Part shown: positions 14,283-24,098 of the stretch, piece after piece
Numbering within the stretch: the stretch's first letter is position 1
Layout of the letters: each line of letters starts with the position of its first letter
Assembly (NCBI GenBank): GCA_947289115.1
Contig: CAMYPG010000006.1
Coordinates: 1-56,676, forward strand
Source of the DNA: an uncultured Gardnerella sp.
GTDB lineage: Bacteria > Actinomycetota > Actinomycetes > Actinomycetales > Bifidobacteriaceae
DNA length: 56,676 bases
Direction of reading: 5' to 3'
Notes under the pieces: model-generated
The model's input: the letters and a program-made list of their open reading frames with translations, nothing else
Told to the model about the DNA's origin: nothing
Databases searched by the model: none
Translations under genes and position numbers: made by a program

Positions 14283-16079
14283 TCACTTTTGCTCATTTCC
14301 ACGCGCATTATTTTTACGCTTACGATTCTGGTTATAGTTTGAATTCGTGTTGCCACCAGCGTTTCTGTTATTTGCATTATTTTCGCCGCTATTTCTATTA
14401 CGATTATCTAATTCGTTAGATCGACGATTTTTGCCATATTTTTGCCCGCGCTGACTATGCTGATTATTCTGACTATTCTTACGCTGGTCGCGATGATTAC
14501 TCAAATCACGATTATTCCCTTGATTTCGCGACTTGCTGCGATTATTTGACTTTTCATTGCTTGAGTCGCAAGCCTCCGCTGATTTACTACGATTATCCCT
14601 ATATTTGCGATTTTCTACATCTCTACTACTAGAACGACCATCTTGATTGTCATGCGAATCACGATTTCTTCTACCATATCTACTATTGCGGTTGCCGCGA
14701 TTGCTATGACTCGACTTTCTAGAATTATTATTGCTACTATTCCCTGAATATTCCTTTGAAGATTGCTTTTTATTAGAATCATCATTCAAAGAATCTTTGG
14801 AATCACGTATAGCATCTTCATCTTTAAAAGAATCATAGGAAGATTTATCAGAAGAAACATCAGAAACTTCTAAAACAGTAGACGAATCGCTATTATTCTT
14901 GGAAACATCCGAGAATGATTCACTAGCAAAACGAGCAAAATAAGACTGCAAATCTTCTTTAGAAATCACAGCAGTTTCATCCAAAGATGGAGTTGGAGAA
15001 GAATTTAAACCAGACTTTACGTTTACAGACAAATCCACGGTTGCTTGCGACTTTGCAACACGAGTTTTTGAATGAGAACCATGACGAGCATGAGAAGCTG
15101 AAGAACCTTTATGCCTTGACTTCTTATCTTTAGCAAAACTGCCAAAAATACTAGCCATTGTGCCAGCAAAAGCATCTGAGAATTTAACTTCTTCGCCTCT
15201 GGAGACACTTTCTACAGTAATAAGACCACTTCTACTAGCCACCAAACGCTTATTACGCCTGCGATGTGGAGCCATAGCGAACACAGAAGCAGAAAGGACA
15301 CAAAGCAGAGCAAACAGTGCTCCAACAAAATACAAAGGAGTTGCAAAATCTGGAAGATTGTGTCTACGCCAACGAAACTCTACGAATGCTTCAGGAGAAT
15401 TTTTACCTAAGTCAATAATCAGCACGCGTCGAGAAATCCTTGCACGCAATGCGGATGAAACTTTTTGATGATTCGACTGGCTATTTTCTTGATTTGCTTG
15501 ATTTACAGCATTGCCACTGCTCAAATCTCCAGGAACAATGTTCTCAGATTGTTCAAAATCTTCCGCATTAACAAACAATTTAGCCAAACCCATTTGGCAA
15601 GTAGCATTAGTCCACAAATCTGAATCTTTAAAATCTACATCTTTAGAAGCCTTAGAATCAGAGTTATTCGCGGAATCTACAGAATTTTTGTTATTCACAT
15701 CTGACTTTGCAGAATCATCCGCCTTCATAGGGACAGTAGAAAGATTCTCCCAATCTTGCAAACCAGTTATTCTCTGTACAGAGTAGCCACGAGTCCACCC
15801 ACGAACATCTTTAGCCAAACCAACTGCTACACAAATCGGCTTACGAGTATTAAGAGCCGCAACACTAATTTTTACGCGGTAATCCACAAGATTTAAAACA
15901 CCTGGATCCGTAACAATGTATCTTGAACCATACACGTTTGTATGAGCCGAAACAATAGAGTTTGGCTTCCAAACTGTGGCATTAAGAACACCAAGAACAA
16001 TACTAAGCACAGCAAGCAACCCAAAAATAGGTGCCACGATTCCTCGCATAAACTTAGCTCGTTTTGTAGGTCGTTGCAT
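14283..16079 (-). CDS. Membrane protein with long Ser/Asn/Arg-rich cytoplasmic tail
   Basis: A 598-residue protein of unknown function. The first membrane segment is near residues 14-35 (IVAPIFGLLAVLSIVLGVL). An extracytoplasmic domain follows to about residue 240, then a second membrane segment (LYFVGALFALLCVLSASVFAMAP). The remaining ~330 residues are cytoplasmic, low-complexity and Ser/Asp-rich, then strongly Asn/Arg/Ser/Gln-rich (for example SRNQGNNRDLSNHRDQRK). The basic tail could bind nucleic acid or be a disordered scaffold; that is inference. The ATG at 16079 is preceded by AGAGG; a TTG immediately before it is less likely. Confidence 0.72.
   Translation of the reverse strand: MQRPTKRAKFMRGIVAPIFGLLAVLSIVLGVLNATVWKPNSIVSAHTNVYGSRYIVTDPGVLNLVDYRVKISVAALNTRKPICVAVGLAKDVRGWTRGYSVQRITGLQDWENLSTVPMKADDSAKSDVNNKNSVDSANNSDSKASKDVDFKDSDLWTNATCQMGLAKLFVNAEDFEQSENIVPGDLSSGNAVNQANQENSQSNHQKVSSALRARISRRVLIIDLGKNSPEAFVEFRWRRHNLPDFATPLYFVGALFALLCVLSASVFAMAPHRRRNKRLVASRSGLITVESVSRGEEVKFSDAFAGTMASIFGSFAKDKKSRHKGSSASHARHGSHSKTRVAKSQATVDLSVNVKSGLNSSPTPSLDETAVISKEDLQSYFARFASESFSDVSKNNSDSSTVLEVSDVSSDKSSYDSFKDEDAIRDSKDSLNDDSNKKQSSKEYSGNSSNNNSRKSSHSNRGNRNSRYGRRNRDSHDNQDGRSSSRDVENRKYRDNRSKSAEACDSSNEKSNNRSKSRNQGNNRDLSNHRDQRKNSQNNQHSQRGQKYGKNRRSNELDNRNRNSGENNANNRNAGGNTNSNYNQNRKRKNNARGNEQK
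14574..14587 (-). repeat. Copy of the GGWKGCTKGCGACT motif (coding)
   Basis: Minus-strand GGAGGCTTGCGACT within the Ser-rich tail of the membrane protein. It is part of a 17-base sequence (14573-14589) shared exactly with dnaX at 27935-27951, and both encode AEACDS. Confidence 0.55.
15039..15052 (+). repeat. Copy of the GGWKGCTKGCGACT motif (coding, antisense)
   Basis: Plus-strand GGTTGCTTGCGACT inside the membrane protein gene, on the strand opposite to the gene. It fits the motif consensus at all 14 positions. Confidence 0.5.
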
Positions 16080-16326
16080 CAAACCTCTTTCTGCATCCTA
16101 ATCAGCAATAAATCATGCATTATGCTTGTAATCAGAGCATGAATTCTTTTTGATATTCGCCTTAATAATCGTCATATCGTATTTGCTCCTATCTATTCTA
16201 CAATCTTTCATAATCTTTTATAATTAATCGATTGTTATATTTATTAATCTTTTACAATTCTTCGTAATATTTAATATATTTGCTACTGAATAATTAAAAT
16301 CAGACTCAAGCGATAGTCTTAAACCT

Positions 16327-17322
16327 ATGAGAAAAACCAGATTATACACAATCAAATCTTTTGCAATACGCGCAATTAGCACAATTAGCGCTGCAGCCTT
16401 GTGTTTTACAATGGCATCTTGCAGCGGGAATAGCACGAATGATAACGGAATGGCAGACCCAGCCGCGAATGCTGCTGGAATGCAAGTTTTAGGCGGCGTT
16501 AAGGCTAGTGGAACTTTAGGCAAACAACCAAAGGTCGATATAACTACTCCTATAGACGTAAAGCCAAATTCTTACGCCATTTTGCAAAACGGAAACGGTG
16601 CTAAAATCCAAGAAAATAGTCGCGTATGCGCTAATGGCATTGTGTACAATGCTAAAAACGGCAAAGAGCTTATGAACACATGGAAACAAGGCAAACCAGA
16701 TTGCTCAATCGTTGTTAAAAAAGGCGTTACGAGTAAACCTTATTATGCACTGTTTAAGGGAAGAAAAATTAATTCCACGATTGCATTTGGTGTGCCTGCA
16801 AATCCGCAAACTAAGCAAGATGCGTACGTAATGGTGTTAACTCTTGTTTCTTCAATGAAATCTCTTGAACGCGCAACAGGCAATAAAGTTAAGGATATCC
16901 CTGAAAATCTGCCGAAAGTAACTCTGAGTAAATCTGGAGAACCATCGTTAGATAAGAATAACTACGTGCCAGATGGAAAGTTGGTTTCTCAAACTTTGAT
17001 TGAAGGAACTGGTAAAGAGGTGACCAAAGAAAGCACTGTAACCGCTCATTACACTGGCTGGACTATCGATAAAGACGGCAAATTGCATCAATTTGATTCG
17101 TCATGGAAGCGCGGCACGCCTGCAGACTTCTCTCTTGCAGGTCAAGTAATTCCAGGATGGACTAAAGGCTTAGCTGGGAAGAAAGTCGGATCTCAAGTTC
17201 TTTTGGTAATTCCTCCAGAAGATGGATATGGCAAAGAAGATAAGAAGGATGCACAAGGAAATGTAACAATTCCTGCAAATTCAACGCTTTACTTTGTTGT
17301 AGATATTCTCTATGCTTCCTGA
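16327..17322 (+). CDS. FKBP-type peptidyl-prolyl isomerase lipoprotein
   Basis: A 331-residue lipoprotein. The signal segment ends CFTMASC, with Cys32 lipidated. A ~170-residue linker/N-domain is followed by a C-terminal FKBP domain (about residues 205-331). This contains STVTAHYTGWTIDKDGKLHQFDSSW, VIPGWTKGLAGKKVGSQVLLVIPPEDGYG and STLYFVVDIL, which cover the active-site aromatic and hydrophobic positions. It should catalyse cis-trans prolyl isomerisation to help fold exported proteins at the outer face of the membrane. It is one of the few plus-strand genes here and forms a single-gene unit with its own terminator. No clear ribosome-binding site precedes the ATG. Confidence 0.92.
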   Translation: MRKTRLYTIKSFAIRAISTISAAALCFTMASCSGNSTNDNGMADPAANAAGMQVLGGVKASGTLGKQPKVDITTPIDVKPNSYAILQNGNGAKIQENSRVCANGIVYNAKNGKELMNTWKQGKPDCSIVVKKGVTSKPYYALFKGRKINSTIAFGVPANPQTKQDAYVMVLTLVSSMKSLERATGNKVKDIPENLPKVTLSKSGEPSLDKNNYVPDGKLVSQTLIEGTGKEVTKESTVTAHYTGWTIDKDGKLHQFDSSWKRGTPADFSLAGQVIPGWTKGLAGKKVGSQVLLVIPPEDGYGKEDKKDAQGNVTIPANSTLYFVVDILYAS

Positions 17323-17375
17323 TCTATTAATCTCTTAATGATTAATTCTCTTAATGATTAATTACCAATCGAATC

Positions 17376-17411
17376 ATGCCGCGCTTGAATAAATCTTGCG
17401 CGGCATTTTTA
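17376..17411 (+). terminator. Intrinsic terminator of the FKBP gene
   Basis: Nine-base arms ATGCCGCGC (17376-17384) and GCGCGGCAT (17398-17406) are perfectly paired and are followed by TTTTTATA. A tandem 16-base repeat (TCTCTTAATGATTAAT type, twice) lies between the stop codon and the stem. Confidence 0.92.
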
Positions 17412-17468
17412 TACGTAAATTTACGTAAATTTCGTAATAAATTACAGATAAAGCAAAAAATCGTTAAG

Positions 17469-18257
17469 CTAAAACAGGCGAAGATCGTTAGACTCAACAC
17501 CGCGCATTTCATCGTAATCGAGGATTAAGCAAGTAAAGCCACGATCCTCAGCCAAAACTCGCGCTTGCGGGCTAATAGTCTGCGCAGCAAAAATACCTCG
17601 AACTGGTTTAAGCAACGGGTCTCGATTCAACAACTCACAGTAACGAGTAAGCTGCTCAACACCATCAATACCACCGTGTCGCTTAATCTCAATAGCAACG
17701 TGAACACCGTTTGAATCCTGCGCCATAATATCCACTGGACCAATAGCAGTAGGATATTCTCGGCGAACCAATGTAGCACCATCGCCAATACGCTCAATTT
17801 GCTCAGCCAAGTAGCGCTGCAAATGATCTTCTACGCCATCTTTAACAAGACCTGGGTCTGTGCCTAAATCATACGAAGAATCGCTATAAACGTGTTGCAG
17901 AACAATGCAAAGCAGATCATTACCCTTTTTTGCAGCAATTTTTAAAACAGTTCCGTCGCTAAAAACACGCGAAAAGTCGAAAGCATCCGCGCTACAAGCG
18001 CCGACAGAACCATCTGAAGAAACAGAACTCGAATCGTCGCACCCATCAGAACAATCGTTCTCTTTAGAAACATTTCCATCAATAACACGCATAGTGCAAG
18101 GAGCAACCATCCAATTAAGAGGTTTATATGACCCTAACTCTGAAAAAATCAGTACACTACCATCAGCCTTAATAAGCAACACGCGCTTAGCTGATGGTAG
18201 GCTTGCATTAAGCCTACCCGTATATTCTGCACTACAATCCGCAACAATAATTCGCAC
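17469..18257 (-). CDS. nucS: NucS/EndoMS mismatch-specific endonuclease
   Basis: A 262-residue NucS, which in actinobacteria replaces MutS/MutL by cutting both strands at mismatches. The nuclease core is PD-(D/E)xK-like: D176 in GPVDIMAQ and E190-I-K192 in HVAIEIKRHGGIDGVEQLTRYCE. The C-terminal DLRLF matches the sliding-clamp-binding tail. The N-terminal domain carries an unusual Ser/Asp/Cys-rich insertion at about residues 60-92 (ENDCSDGCDDSSSVSSDG) that makes the protein longer than usual. The start is a GTG at 18257. The permease gene ends 42 bases upstream. Confidence 0.92.
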   Translation of the reverse strand: MRIIVADCSAEYTGRLNASLPSAKRVLLIKADGSVLIFSELGSYKPLNWMVAPCTMRVIDGNVSKENDCSDGCDDSSSVSSDGSVGACSADAFDFSRVFSDGTVLKIAAKKGNDLLCIVLQHVYSDSSYDLGTDPGLVKDGVEDHLQRYLAEQIERIGDGATLVRREYPTAIGPVDIMAQDSNGVHVAIEIKRHGGIDGVEQLTRYCELLNRDPLLKPVRGIFAAQTISPQARVLAEDRGFTCLILDYDEMRGVESNDLRLF

Positions 18258-18298
18258 ACAAAAAGCGTAACATAAATCGCGTAACTAGCTATCCAGAG

Positions 18299-19771
18299 CT
18301 ACCTACCCAAAGCCGCCGCTAAATCGCGATTCTGCCAATGCTGATGCAGAGCGCAATAGCCTCCAAAAAGAACAAGCCAAATAAGACCGCCAATAGCAGA
18401 TCCACGAGTATCCTCGCTAATAAACAGCGTTATGTACACAAACACAAAGAATGCAATAGTAAGAGAATTAAGCAGCTTATAATGCGGCATAACAAAACCA
18501 TCTGGCATAAAATCAGCAGAAGCACGGTACTTTCTGTGCGTGACCATAATCAAAATGTAAATCATGATTATCACTGCAGAAGAGGCAGAAGCAAACACTA
18601 TAAACGCTCCGTGAACTCCAGGAATCGAGTTAATAATCGGCGAGAACAGAATTAGTGCAGCAGAAAAAACGATTGCTCGTGCAGGAACTTTAGCGCGCGA
18701 AACCTTGCGCAAATGCGAAAGAACAGGCGAATTAGATTCCAACGCAATCTGATACATGTGGCGTCCTGCAGAATAAAGCAGCGAATTAAGAGCAGAAGAT
18801 GCTGCAGTAATCACCACAAAGAACACAAGTGCAGAAGCCCAATGAAGCCCCGCATATTGGAAAACCATTATGAACGGAGACATATAAACGCCTTTAGAAT
18901 CGGTAGCTTTAAATTGTTGCCAAGGAACAATTAGCATGATTGAAGCAAGCGCTCCAACGTAGAAAATCAAGATTCGCATAATAATCTCGTTGATTGCCTT
19001 TGGCAAAACTTGGCGAGGATTCTTAGTTTCCGAAACTGTAACGCCTACAAACTCAATAAGCTGGTATGCGTAGAACACCATTTGGAAACTCATCAAAAAT
19101 GCCAACCATCCATTTGGCATAAGCGAGAAGTTGTTGAAAATATTGTCAAAGCCTGCGTGGCCTGCAGGATTTGCAACGCCGCTAATCTGTGTTGCAGGGT
19201 AATGGTAGCCAATAATAACCATAACTGCAGCAGTTGCAATAAGAGCCACAATCAACGTGATTTTAATCATTGAGAACCAAAACTCTGTTTCGCCAAATAG
19301 CTTAACAGCAACCAGATTTATGCACACTAAAGCAGCTAAAAACGCTATTTCTATAAGCCATTTCCAGCTGCTAACGTCTATGCCAAAAGTCTGGAAAAAC
19401 GTAACACAATACGTACTTACAGCCGTAATCTCACTCATGCCAATAAGCACAAGCACTATCCAATACGACCATCCTGCAAAATTGCCCCAGCCTTTGCCCA
19501 AGTATTTAGTAATAAAACTAATAAACGTATGCTGGTTTGGATCCTTGTACATAAGTTCGCCAATGCCTCGCATAAGCAAAAACATGATTAATCCAACGAT
19601 TATGTACACAAACACAATGCTTGGACCCGTAAGACTAATGGATTTGCCCGAGCCTAAGAATAGTCCCGTGCCGATTGTTCCGCCTATAGCAATGAATTGC
19701 ACATGCCTTTTTGTAAGGCTGCGCTCCATTTTATTAGTGTGACCATTGTTAGTGTGGTCAATATCACTCAT
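18299..19771 (-). CDS. Amino-acid permease, APC superfamily (AAT family)
   Basis: A 490-residue proton-coupled amino-acid transporter with about 12 membrane segments. The N-terminus has the AAT signature QFIAIGGTIGTGLFLGSGKS followed by LTGPS. It is close in pattern to CycA-type D-serine/D-alanine/glycine permeases (FLLMRGIGELMYKDPNQHTFISFI), but substrate cannot be assigned from sequence alone. A GGAG site precedes the ATG. It ends shortly before nucS and may share its transcript. Confidence 0.9.
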   Translation of the reverse strand: MSDIDHTNNGHTNKMERSLTKRHVQFIAIGGTIGTGLFLGSGKSISLTGPSIVFVYIIVGLIMFLLMRGIGELMYKDPNQHTFISFITKYLGKGWGNFAGWSYWIVLVLIGMSEITAVSTYCVTFFQTFGIDVSSWKWLIEIAFLAALVCINLVAVKLFGETEFWFSMIKITLIVALIATAAVMVIIGYHYPATQISGVANPAGHAGFDNIFNNFSLMPNGWLAFLMSFQMVFYAYQLIEFVGVTVSETKNPRQVLPKAINEIIMRILIFYVGALASIMLIVPWQQFKATDSKGVYMSPFIMVFQYAGLHWASALVFFVVITAASSALNSLLYSAGRHMYQIALESNSPVLSHLRKVSRAKVPARAIVFSAALILFSPIINSIPGVHGAFIVFASASSAVIIMIYILIMVTHRKYRASADFMPDGFVMPHYKLLNSLTIAFFVFVYITLFISEDTRGSAIGGLIWLVLFGGYCALHQHWQNRDLAAALGR

Positions 19772-19849
19772 TGCTATAACTCCATTCTTTTAGCCGTGAG
19801 CTTTCAATTTTATAAGAACCCGTAAATATTTGAATTTCATTATTCAACT

Positions 19850-22624
19850 TTATTCAACACTTTTAAGCGAACTAACAGGGTCAATGCGGTCCAACGCGGG
19901 ATTAGTTGACCATTGAACGATTAAAGCAAAGACCAGCGTTGCAAAGCCAGCAATAGCGTAGCTTAATGGAGATACTTCAACCTCAAAATACAGAGAAGGC
20001 ATGCGCAAAGCATTTGTTAACAAGCCTGCAACCAATCTTCCAAGAGGCAGACCAACAAGAATACCAATTACAGTAAGAGTAAGCATCTCCTTATGCACAT
20101 AAGCATGAACTTCTCTACGATAAAAGCCAAGAACCTTTAAAGTTGCCATCTCTCGCGTGCGTTCCGAAATATTAGTGCTTGCCAATGTAAACAGCACAGC
20201 TAACGCCAAGCCTGCTGCAAGAGTTACTATAAGCGCTACAACAGCATTCATTAAATCAAAGCTAAACGAATGTTTCATGCGCGTAATGTTCATAACAGCT
20301 AACACGCCATCCCTATCTGACACATGGTCTGCGTAACGCATTTTTGCATCATCGTCTCCACGAAGGCGCAATATTAGCGCATTATTCTTAACGTTTTTCC
20401 CATTTTTAAAACTGAATATTCTTTCATAGCAACGAGAAGTCATATAGATATTTGAACCAATAAGATTACGCACGATTGCGCGCAACTTCACTTTTGCGCG
20501 CTTAAAACTGGAGTTTGTTATTGTAATATAGTTTCCATTCGCAATTCCCAACGACGATGCTGCGCTCTGCGAAAGAAGCGGACCATCATCATTAAGCGAA
20601 ATATTTTGCAAATTATTGTTAACATCTTGTAGACGAACCATATTAGACAAAGCTGCAGCATCTTTAACCACTACAATTTGCACGCTTTCAGAATCTTCAA
20701 CGATTTTATTATGCGAATTGTTATTGGAATTGCTATTAGATTTACCATTATTCGCATCGCTTTTTGCGATTTCCCCAGAACTAATGTAGGCAGGCAAAAT
20801 AACATCAACAAGGTTGTTGGATTTATCTTTCTGCACACTTTTCTTCATATTTTGGAATGCGTCTGGAGCGGAAATAGAAATCATATCGTAGCGGTAAATG
20901 CCATCATATTGGCGGATTCCAAGAGTTGCTACAGTATCGTTTAATGCTAAAGCACACACGATTAATGCCGTGCAACCAGCTACACCGCCAATTGTCATAA
21001 ATAGTCTGCCTTTAAAACGAGCCAGATTCCTTATAGATACTTTGTTGAGGAAACTTAGACGATTCCAGATAAAAGGTAGATGTTCAAGAAGCACGCGAGC
21101 GCCAGCTTTTGGAGATTTTGGACGCAATAATGCCGCTGGCACTTGCTTTGTCTCCCTCCAGCTTACGATTATTGTGCATATTGCAACTGGTATTACAAAC
21201 GCGAGTACACAAATCGAACCATAAAGCCAGTCGTATCGTAAAACAACTCCTGGCACTGTATACAATCCGCGCAAAATCTTAAGTAATAAAGATGGAATTG
21301 CTAAGAATCCTAGAATATCGCCAATTCCACCGCCTACTAGACAGGCAAAAATCGCAAAGAAAGCGTGCCTTGTTATTGCTGCGCAACGACCATAGCCTAA
21401 GCTTAAGTATGTTCCAATTAGTACTCGTTCTTCTTCTACCATTCTTGCCATAGCTGTTAGGCTCATCATCATTGCCACTAGAAGAAAAAGCACTGGAAAA
21501 GCGTACCCAAGAGATTGAATCGAGGCAACATCAGAACGCAGGCGAGTATAGCTTCCGTTTGATATGCGAGCAAAAATATGCCATCTTGCTTGAGGAACAT
21601 TCTTTTGCACTTCTGGCTTAATTTTTGCGTAAATTTGTGCGCGAGCCTTAGCTAAAACCGAGTCGGGAGCGTTCTTAAGCATCGGCATATTGGCTATAGT
21701 TTGATCTACTTTTTGATTAGTTTGATCTTCTACAACCTGATTTGTGCGCGACTCTTGGCAATCACTCTGCACACTGTCTTTAATTTGGTTTGAAGCATTT
21801 GCCACAATTGCGCGATACTTTTGCGAAAAATCGTTAACGCGTTGAGCCTCATTTAGTCGCACATACATAGCTGTGTATGGAAGATTATTTGTGCTTTCAG
21901 TAATCGCAGAGGTAAAAATAGGGTAGCGTGATATTACGGAATTGCGGAAAGCTTTTGATTGATACCCGTTTGGATTATCCAAATCGTTTACGTCTAACAC
22001 ACTTCCTGTAATTAGAAGCTTATATTTTTGATTTTGAATCGGTTGATTAGACGAATTAGATTGATTAGTGACTTGTTGCATACTCAAAAACAGTGTGCTA
22101 CCAATACGCAATCCGCTATTGTGCAAAAATCGCTCGGTTACTACAGCTTGACGATTGTTTGTTGGCATATTGCCACGCATTAAATGCAGACGATTCAGTT
22201 TTTTAACATTGTGATTATATTGAACTACGTTCATTGCATAAGACAAATTGGCATTATTCGAAGGATGAGCAGTAGCTTTAAACGACTTTCCCGCCTCTGC
22301 TTCACTAACAAATGGCAATTTTTTGATTGCTTTAACATCTTTGTCAGTCAAACCAAGCGTAGAAACAATTTGTAGGTCGTAAGCTTTGAGCTTAGAGTAA
22401 GTGTCATTTGCTCCAAGAAGCATATCGTTGCATCCTGCATAAATGCCAGTCATAACAGCAACGCCAAGCATTGCTATAACTGCTAGTATGCAAAAACGAC
22501 GCCATTCGTGAACCCACATTCTAATGGCGCTAATAAAAACCATTGGCAAAATAGAGCGTGAGCGCTTATTGCGAATCGCATCTTTGCGCTTGATTTTCTT
22601 AGATTTTACAGTTCCGCTACTCAC
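19850..22624 (-). CDS. ABC transporter permease, FtsX-like (two-repeat)
   Basis: A 924-residue permease with one N-terminal membrane helix (about 30-55), a large extracytoplasmic domain, three helices, a second extracytoplasmic domain and three C-terminal helices. This is the duplicated FtsX layout found in LolE/MacB-like and peptide-export systems. The FtsX core is seen twice (PVLFLLVAMMMSLTAMARMVEEERVLIGTYLSLGYGR and LAVLFTLASTNISERTREMATLKVLGFYRREV). It pairs with the ATPase encoded immediately upstream. The start is a GTG. A 13-base direct repeat (CTACAAATCACCA at 22624 and 22639) spans the junction and duplicates the weak ribosome-binding site. Substrate unknown. Confidence 0.88.
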   Translation of the reverse strand: MSSGTVKSKKIKRKDAIRNKRSRSILPMVFISAIRMWVHEWRRFCILAVIAMLGVAVMTGIYAGCNDMLLGANDTYSKLKAYDLQIVSTLGLTDKDVKAIKKLPFVSEAEAGKSFKATAHPSNNANLSYAMNVVQYNHNVKKLNRLHLMRGNMPTNNRQAVVTERFLHNSGLRIGSTLFLSMQQVTNQSNSSNQPIQNQKYKLLITGSVLDVNDLDNPNGYQSKAFRNSVISRYPIFTSAITESTNNLPYTAMYVRLNEAQRVNDFSQKYRAIVANASNQIKDSVQSDCQESRTNQVVEDQTNQKVDQTIANMPMLKNAPDSVLAKARAQIYAKIKPEVQKNVPQARWHIFARISNGSYTRLRSDVASIQSLGYAFPVLFLLVAMMMSLTAMARMVEEERVLIGTYLSLGYGRCAAITRHAFFAIFACLVGGGIGDILGFLAIPSLLLKILRGLYTVPGVVLRYDWLYGSICVLAFVIPVAICTIIVSWRETKQVPAALLRPKSPKAGARVLLEHLPFIWNRLSFLNKVSIRNLARFKGRLFMTIGGVAGCTALIVCALALNDTVATLGIRQYDGIYRYDMISISAPDAFQNMKKSVQKDKSNNLVDVILPAYISSGEIAKSDANNGKSNSNSNNNSHNKIVEDSESVQIVVVKDAAALSNMVRLQDVNNNLQNISLNDDGPLLSQSAASSLGIANGNYITITNSSFKRAKVKLRAIVRNLIGSNIYMTSRCYERIFSFKNGKNVKNNALILRLRGDDDAKMRYADHVSDRDGVLAVMNITRMKHSFSFDLMNAVVALIVTLAAGLALAVLFTLASTNISERTREMATLKVLGFYRREVHAYVHKEMLTLTVIGILVGLPLGRLVAGLLTNALRMPSLYFEVEVSPLSYAIAGFATLVFALIVQWSTNPALDRIDPVSSLKSVE

Positions 22625-22645
22625 TACAAATCACCACTCTACAAA

Positions 22646-23347
22646 TCACCATTCAATATCTGCAATTGCCGTCGGATTTTCTTGTACTGTTTCGCTTACG
22701 ACTTTTCCAGAATGGAATCTCACAACTTTATGAGCCATAGGAGCAATAGCAGCATTATGAGTAATAATAAGAACTGTCATTCCTTCTTTTTGGCAAATAT
22801 CTTGCAATAATTGCAAAACAGCTTTTCCGGTTTCATAATCTAGTGCACCCGTAGGCTCATCGCATAAAAGCAACTTAGGCTTTTTAGCAAGTGCGCGCGC
22901 AATAGAAACTCGCTGCTGCTCGCCTCCAGAAAGTTGTGCTGGGAAATTATTAAGTCTTTTTTCCAAACCTACGTCAATAAGCGTTTGTGCTGGATCAAAA
23001 TGATCTGAGCAAATTTGTGAAGCAAGCTCTACGTTTTCTAACGCTGTCAAGTTTGGAACGAGATTATAGAATTGGAAGACAAAACCAATATCTTCTCTTC
23101 GATACTTTACAAGCCCACGACCATTTAGCTTTGTAATATTTAAATCACCAACAGTTACACTACCGCTTGTTGCCGTATCCATACCGCCTAAAATATTCAA
23201 GGCTGTAGTTTTACCTGCACCCGAAGCCCCTAGTATTACGGTGAGTTTGCCGCGCTCGGCTGTAAAACTAGCATTATCTAGAGCGCGCACAACACTTGAT
23301 CCAGATGGATACTCTTTTACAACATGATCAAAAGTTATGTATGCCAC
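22646..23347 (-). CDS. ABC transporter ATP-binding protein, LolD/MacB type
   Basis: A 233-residue nucleotide-binding subunit. Walker A is GASGAGKT (residues 40-47), the Q-loop lies in FVFQFYNLVPNLTALENV, the signature is LSGGEQQRVSIARAL and Walker B is LLLCDEPTGALD. The FYNLVPNLTALENVEL stretch is typical of the LolD/MacB/FtsE group that energises FtsX-type permeases, matching its downstream neighbour. The start is a GTG with AAGG upstream. A ThiF-, MutS- or UvrA-like role is excluded by the single compact NBD. Confidence 0.93.
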   Translation of the reverse strand: MAYITFDHVVKEYPSGSSVVRALDNASFTAERGKLTVILGASGAGKTTALNILGGMDTATSGSVTVGDLNITKLNGRGLVKYRREDIGFVFQFYNLVPNLTALENVELASQICSDHFDPAQTLIDVGLEKRLNNFPAQLSGGEQQRVSIARALAKKPKLLLCDEPTGALDYETGKAVLQLLQDICQKEGMTVLIITHNAAIAPMAHKVVRFHSGKVVSETVQENPTAIADIEW

Positions 23348-23426
23348 AATACACCTTGCTTACTGACTACCTGATGATGCTTTTGCTATCAACTTCTTAA
23401 TTTATTAGATTAATATTTAATACTCT

Positions 23427-24047
23427 TCATTGGAATAGAGATACGCCACGACGCGCAGTACAATACGCGTTGCCAAGCCAAGTATGCCTTGAATTTGGCC
23501 ATACAGCTCCAAGACGAGGAGCACCTTGACTCATCCAAATACTCGGCACTCTTCCATCGGAACTTTTAGACCCAAGAAGATTAAAACCATTTTTTATTTC
23601 AAGCCAATCTGGATGCTGAGTAACAATCGCCAATCCTTCTTCTAAAGTCAAAGGAAGACGCTCGTCTGAATCTATAAGTTTTCTGGCAACATCTGGCTCA
23701 CGATTCAAATACGATGTACCTGTATGAGGGTCTAATGCCAAGTAAAATGGACCTTCTGGAGGCTCAAAACCATCTTGTGGCAGAAAACTAGCTATATCTC
23801 TAGGCGGCATTGTTGTAAAACCAGCCATACGATCAATACTCGTCCTAGAAATTAAGGATTCTGGCGAAACTAGCTCACGAGTAGGCACAAGAAGAATATT
23901 AGTACCCAAATCGCTTTGATCAAGAGCGCGAATAAGCGGCAAAGCTAAAGCACGAAACGATGCAGCACTCATATCTGCAACATCTGGGTAGCCAAGAGCA
24001 ACAATGCGATCAAGCTGCTTTTGTATTTCTTGCGAAGCTATAGACAT
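23427..24047 (-). CDS. DUF5701 family protein
   Basis: A 206-residue soluble protein resembling the actinobacterial DUF5701 family, whose function is not known. Conserved-looking segments are DMSAASFRALALPLIRAL, ILLVPTRELVSPESLI and GTSYLNREPDVARKL, followed by the C-terminal APRLGAVWPNSRHTWLGNAYCTARRG. There is no signal peptide or membrane helix. The ATG has no clear ribosome-binding site, but a TATTAT/TATAAA stretch about 25 bases upstream suggests a short or absent leader. It lies between asd and the ABC exporter. Confidence 0.75.
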   Translation of the reverse strand: MSIASQEIQKQLDRIVALGYPDVADMSAASFRALALPLIRALDQSDLGTNILLVPTRELVSPESLISRTSIDRMAGFTTMPPRDIASFLPQDGFEPPEGPFYLALDPHTGTSYLNREPDVARKLIDSDERLPLTLEEGLAIVTQHPDWLEIKNGFNLLGSKSSDGRVPSIWMSQGAPRLGAVWPNSRHTWLGNAYCTARRGVSLFQ

Positions 24048-24098
24048 AATTACATTTTACGTAAAATTTTTTATAATAGCTAATTCGCGCAGGTCTAA

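Noticed and set aside
16224..16523. Minus-strand frame overlapping the start of the FKBP gene
   Set aside because: It is antisense to the signal peptide region, where hydrophobic codons give a pseudo-membrane protein.
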